A DNA stretch of 10,017 bases from Nanobdellati archaeon (lineage in GTDB: Archaea > EX4484-52 > JAADEF01): the NCBI GenBank assembly GCA_015521505.1, contig WAOB01000017.1, positions 1 through 10,017 on the forward strand, in the 5' to 3' direction. The position numbers and the translations under genes were made by a program. This document shows, one piece after another, positions 7,511-10,017 of the stretch; the first letter of the stretch is position 1; each line of letters opens with the position of its first letter. The notes under the pieces are model-generated. The model had not been told where the DNA came from. It ran no database searches and saw nothing but the letters and a program-made list of their open reading frames with translations.

Positions 7511-7517
7511 CTCACCT
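7511..7517 (-). promoter_or_regulatory. Ribosome-binding site of the winged-helix regulator
   Basis: AGGTGAG, 3 bases before the ATG at 7507, is identical to the site before the sugar epimerase. It lies in the 11-base gap after the stop of surface protein B, which supports co-transcription. Confidence 0.7.
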
Positions 7518-7518
7518 G

Positions 7519-8517
7519 TTATAATGAGGAAGCATAAACAGTAATAGTTCCTGGACTTAGATCACCAGTCGCAGTACCATAAGGTACTCTAACCCTCACC
7601 CATGCTTTGTAAAACCCTCCAGGAGCAACAGGATCTTTGTTTAAATACCCCTGATTAAGGTTTCCACAGAGAGTTTGCACAGTAGGATCTGCCAAGAAAT
7701 CTGCATTCCACCTTACAAAATAAACTCTCTCTCCTGTAGGAGCACAAGCAACAGGAATGAATACGCAATACTGTTCTCTTCCATTGTTAAAACTAATTAA
7801 ACCCACATCATACTGCTTGCCATCCTGTACTCCTCCGCCTGTATTAATAATTACTGGAGTAAATGTTATAGGTGTATTATCTGTTAAATCTACATCTCCT
7901 GTATCTGTTTGCGTTTTGGGTGCTGAAGTGTTTATATAAAAGTTTCCATTAGAACAGTTATTAGGATAGCTGCTTGTATATTCAAAGAAATATTCATAAC
8001 TTCCATTTCTGAATCTACCGAAAATCACTCCCTCTAAATTTAAAGAAGTGTTTGGAACTTTGATGTAAAGAGGGTCGTCTTCTTCATACTCAACTCTGTT
8101 TATATACATAAACATACTGTCAGGCGAATTAACACTGTTGTTTGCTATAACAATGAAGTTTGCAGGATCATACGCTAAAGGATTACCTGTAGCAAAGGGT
8201 CTCGAAGGAGGGTATGAGTTATTTAACCATATCTTTGTAATGTTAACAGAGCCTATATTCTCTATCCATATATTATCGTAGTTATTTACCTCCCATGTAC
8301 CGTTATAATCGTTTCCTGGTTCTAAATCATACCAAGAAAGAGATGAAGGGTTTATATCTACCATGGTTTTTTGTGTTATATTTACAAAAATAGTAATTGT
8401 ATCATTCGCTTCTGCAACGGGAGCATAAACTTTCTGTGTAGTGATTATTACTAAAATAGACACCAATATCATACTAAAAACAACACCCGCAAAACCAGCC
8501 TTTTTTGTATACTCCAT
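7519..8517 (-). CDS. Surface protein B: exported, Cys-containing, sequon-rich paralogue of surface protein A
   Basis: From the ATG at 8517 the protein has 332 residues. The frame extends to an ATG at 8580, but GGTGAT (8524-8529) is placed 6 bases before 8517, and the extra 21 residues would push the hydrophobic export segment (GFAGVVFSMILVSILVII, 8-25) away from the N-terminus. AEA at 35-37 is a plausible signal peptidase I site. The exported part has ten NxS/T sequons and four Cys (188, 251, 258, 284). Shared blocks with surface protein A include KTMVDINPSSLSW (50-62), IWIENIGSVNITKIW (83-97), NRVEY (140-144), RWNAD (269-273) and the closing VPYGTATGDLSPGTITV (311-327). I do not recognise the family; the end resembles Ig-like surface domains. 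It leads the unit and is probably abundant, with a strong ribosome-binding site and its own TATA box at 8569-8576. Confidence 0.82.
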   Translation of the reverse strand: MEYTKKAGFAGVVFSMILVSILVIITTQKVYAPVAEANDTITIFVNITQKTMVDINPSSLSWYDLEPGNDYNGTWEVNNYDNIWIENIGSVNITKIWLNNSYPPSRPFATGNPLAYDPANFIVIANNSVNSPDSMFMYINRVEYEEDDPLYIKVPNTSLNLEGVIFGRFRNGSYEYFFEYTSSYPNNCSNGNFYINTSAPKTQTDTGDVDLTDNTPITFTPVIINTGGGVQDGKQYDVGLISFNNGREQYCVFIPVACAPTGERVYFVRWNADFLADPTVQTLCGNLNQGYLNKDPVAPGGFYKAWVRVRVPYGTATGDLSPGTITVYASSL

Positions 8518-8523
8518 AATGAT

Positions 8524-8529
8524 ATCACC
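8524..8529 (-). promoter_or_regulatory. Ribosome-binding site deciding the start of surface protein B
   Basis: GGTGAT on the minus strand lies 6 bases before the ATG at 8517 and matches the archaeal consensus well. No comparable site precedes the in-frame ATG at 8580. It overlaps an 8-base palindrome, TGATATCA (8520-8527). Confidence 0.75.
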
Positions 8530-8568
8530 AAAACGGACAAGTAGGTTGTGCATAAAACAAAAATATGA

Positions 8569-8576
8569 ATATATAC
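8569..8576 (-). promoter_or_regulatory. TATA box for the surface-protein operon
   Basis: GTATATAT on the minus strand is centred about 55 bases upstream of the ATG at 8517. Transcription would begin near 8546, giving a leader of about 29 bases that carries the GGTGAT site. The surrounding region is very AT-rich, so other TATA-like sequences exist, for example 8633-8643. Confidence 0.5.
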
Positions 8577-8632
8577 ACATTTCAATATCTCAATATAATA
8601 ATATCATAATATAAAGATATAGAAGAGGGGTA

Positions 8633-8683
8633 AATATATATCTAATGTAACCATCCAATAGTAACATAAAAGAGATATATATT
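8633..8683. repeat. 11-base inverted repeat in the divergent promoter region
   Basis: AATATATATCT at 8633-8643 and its exact reverse complement at 8673-8683 are separated by 29 bases. The right arm coincides with the TATA box of the transglutaminase-like gene. It could be an operator pair or two facing TATA boxes; the A/T content raises the chance level. Confidence 0.5.
8674..8683 (+). promoter_or_regulatory. TATA box for the transglutaminase-like gene
   Basis: GATATATATT is centred about 27 bases before the ATG at 8706, predicting a leaderless transcript. It overlaps the alternative TTG at 8682, which is a reason to reject that start. Confidence 0.55.
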
Positions 8684-8705
8684 GAAAGATCTTCTTTTAT
8701 TTGTT

Positions 8706-9974
8706 ATGAAAATAAAAAGAGAAACGGTTCTCTTATCGTTTTTTATCTCTTTATTATATAACATATCTTTTGGAATATATGTAGAAAGCGATGTAAACAT
8801 AAGCATAATAGAGAAGATTTATATAGAAGATCCTGAAAAAATAGAAGAAATAAAATTTGTCATCCCTTTTGAAGAGCATTTCTCAACCATTATGTGGGAA
8901 AAATGTGTAAAATGTGAATTCTATTACAATAAAACACATATAATAATAAAAAACAAAGGAAGAATCAAGGACAGCAACATTACATTCACTCTAAAAGGAC
9001 GCTTACTTCAAAGGGCAATAACACCCCACAAAGAAAATATAGAGATCCTTGATGAGTATTTATTACCCACACCAGAAATCCAAAGCAATGATGAAAAAAT
9101 AAAAAGCATTGCAGACAAAATATTTAGTAAATGTAATGGAAATATATGGTGTTTTGTTGTAGAATCAGTAGAATGGATACATAAAAACATTGTGTATGAT
9201 CTACAATATGCAGATAACAATTACGATGCGTTATGGGTCTTAGATAATAGAAAAGGTGTTTGTGCTGAATACACTACTTTGTTTATTGCTCTGATGCGAT
9301 CTAAAAACATCCCTGCAAAATACCATTCTGTAATGGCACACTATAAAGACGGGGTGTTTATTCCTCATGCATATAGTGAAATCTATATTGACGGGTTATG
9401 GTATCCTGTAGATGTGTTATGGAAACAAATATTCTATGTTGATGCACAACACATCCACAGAGCGGTATCCAAAACAAACAAAATACAAAGTAAAATATAC
9501 ATCAAATATAAAGAAAGCAAGGACATAAACAGGGTAGAGTGGTTAGAAGAGAAATATGAAATAAATCTTAACGAGTTAAAAAAGGAAAGTCTCTTCAATA
9601 TATCAATTAGGAACAAAACAATAACAATAAAATATAATCAAAGTAAAGAAAACGAAATAAAATTATTAAAAGATACGAAAGTTAAAGATTCTTGTATAAA
9701 TATAATCATTACTCCTTGCAAGGGGGCCAAAATATACATAACCCCCAACGAAACAATAGTATGTAATAAAACACAAATAAAAATATTTTCTTTAGAAAAA
9801 AAGAACATTATTTGTAATATCTCTATAAATTATGAAAATGATGTAGAGGTGTTCTCTATAATAAATGAAAATATTAATTTTTATGAAATTCACATATCCT
9901 CTATGTTAAATTCATTAATAGAATACTTCAAAAAATTATTTGCATTTATAACTTCTCTTATAAGTTCCTCGTGA
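8706..9974 (+). CDS. Secreted transglutaminase-like protein with C-terminal hydrophobic helix
   Basis: From the ATG at 8706 the protein has 422 residues. The longer TTG start at 8682 falls in the TATA box and would spoil the signal peptide (MKIKRE then hydrophobic 7-23). Residues 24-130 form a beta-rich region with Cys67 and Cys70. A transglutaminase-like core follows at about 130-255, with the complete papain-fold triad: C186 in GVCAEYTTLF, H221 in PHAYSEIYI and D236 in WYPVDVLW. Archaeal members of this superfamily may be proteases, amidases or cross-linkers; the substrate is unknown. The C-terminal part (about 260-400) is beta-rich with sequons and Cys, and the protein ends with a basic/hydrophobic helix (400-419) much like that of gene 1. 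An external, membrane-associated enzyme acting on envelope protein or peptide is likely. It diverges from the surface-protein operon and may share regulation with it. Confidence 0.85.
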   Translation: MKIKRETVLLSFFISLLYNISFGIYVESDVNISIIEKIYIEDPEKIEEIKFVIPFEEHFSTIMWEKCVKCEFYYNKTHIIIKNKGRIKDSNITFTLKGRLLQRAITPHKENIEILDEYLLPTPEIQSNDEKIKSIADKIFSKCNGNIWCFVVESVEWIHKNIVYDLQYADNNYDALWVLDNRKGVCAEYTTLFIALMRSKNIPAKYHSVMAHYKDGVFIPHAYSEIYIDGLWYPVDVLWKQIFYVDAQHIHRAVSKTNKIQSKIYIKYKESKDINRVEWLEEKYEINLNELKKESLFNISIRNKTITIKYNQSKENEIKLLKDTKVKDSCINIIITPCKGAKIYITPNETIVCNKTQIKIFSLEKKNIICNISINYENDVEVFSIINENINFYEIHISSMLNSLIEYFKKLFAFITSLISSS

Positions 9975-10001
9975 GAAATTATTGATGTGTTAGGATACTT
10001 A

Positions 10002-10017
10002 GAGGAGATTACAACAT
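10002..10017 (+). other. Possible ribosome-binding site and start of a following gene, cut by the window edge
   Basis: GAGGAG at 10002-10007 is followed 9 bases later by a final AT at 10016-10017. If the next base is G, this would be a well-spaced start codon. The 27 bases between the transglutaminase stop and this site hold nothing else I can identify. Very tentative. Confidence 0.15.

Noticed and set aside
8518..8580. Upstream ATG at 8580 for surface protein B
   Set aside because: It has no ribosome-binding site, overlaps the likely TATA box and leader, and would bury the export signal; ATG 8517 has GGTGAT 6 bases ahead.
8682..8705. TTG start at 8682 for the transglutaminase-like gene
   Set aside because: It overlaps the TATA box, and a classic signal peptide begins at ATG 8706.
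9890..10017. Minus-strand open frame running off the right edge
   Set aside because: It is 42 codons and would overlap the 3' end of the transglutaminase-like gene by 85 bases; composition alone cannot support it, though a convergent gene ending near here cannot be excluded.
1..10017. CRISPR array, tRNA/rRNA genes, insertion sequences or phage genes
   Set aside because: I saw no regularly spaced repeats, cloverleaf-like GTTCRA-containing stretch, transposase motif or terminal inverted repeats.

Overview
The window comes from an AT-rich genome that reads as archaeal. TATA-like boxes sit about 25 bases upstream of several starts, which suggests leaderless transcripts. Internal operon genes carry GGTGA-type ribosome-binding sites, T-rich tracts look like archaeal terminators, and there is a short archaeal-type NOG1 GTPase and an archaeal-style SpeB ureohydrolase. 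Long secreted proteins rich in Lys/Asn/Ile and in N-glycosylation sequons, one with a lamin-tail-like domain, hint at a DPANN-type lineage. That placement is inference; no rRNA or ribosomal protein is present.

Layout: (1) Bases 1-3048 (+) hold a 5'-truncated gene for a large cell-surface protein: the end of a gingipain-like (C25/caspase-fold) domain with no visible catalytic Cys, beta-rich regions, a lamin-tail-like domain, a charged linker and a short hydrophobic C-terminal helix. (2) 3040-3825 (-) is an arginase/agmatinase-family ureohydrolase, convergent with and overlapping gene 1 by 9 bases. (3) 3890-4264 (+) is a four-helix membrane protein of unknown function, divergent from the ureohydrolase across a palindromic TATA box. 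(4) 6218 down to 4268 (-) is a two-gene unit, NOG1-like GTPase then a UDP-glucuronate 4-epimerase-like sugar epimerase. (5) 8517 down to 6279 (-) is a three-gene unit: surface protein B, a small winged-helix regulator, and surface protein A. B and A are clear paralogues with four conserved cysteines and 9-10 sequons each. (6) 8706-9974 (+) is a secreted transglutaminase-like protein with an intact Cys-His-Asp triad, transcribed divergently from unit 5.

The theme is the cell envelope. Five of the nine genes encode exported, cell-surface or membrane proteins (two large plus-strand proteins, two paralogous surface proteins, one small integral membrane protein), and the epimerase could supply sugars for their glycans. 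The two large plus-strand proteins end in a very similar hydrophobic/amphipathic helix, possibly a shared anchoring or sorting device. The regulator between the two paralogues, with a perfect 12-base palindrome next to it, is the best candidate for a local control circuit. I found no CRISPR array, tRNA, rRNA, transposase or stretch over 300 bases without a gene. Three starts (surface protein B, surface protein A, transglutaminase) are set downstream of the longest open frame on the basis of ribosome-binding sites or TATA boxes.
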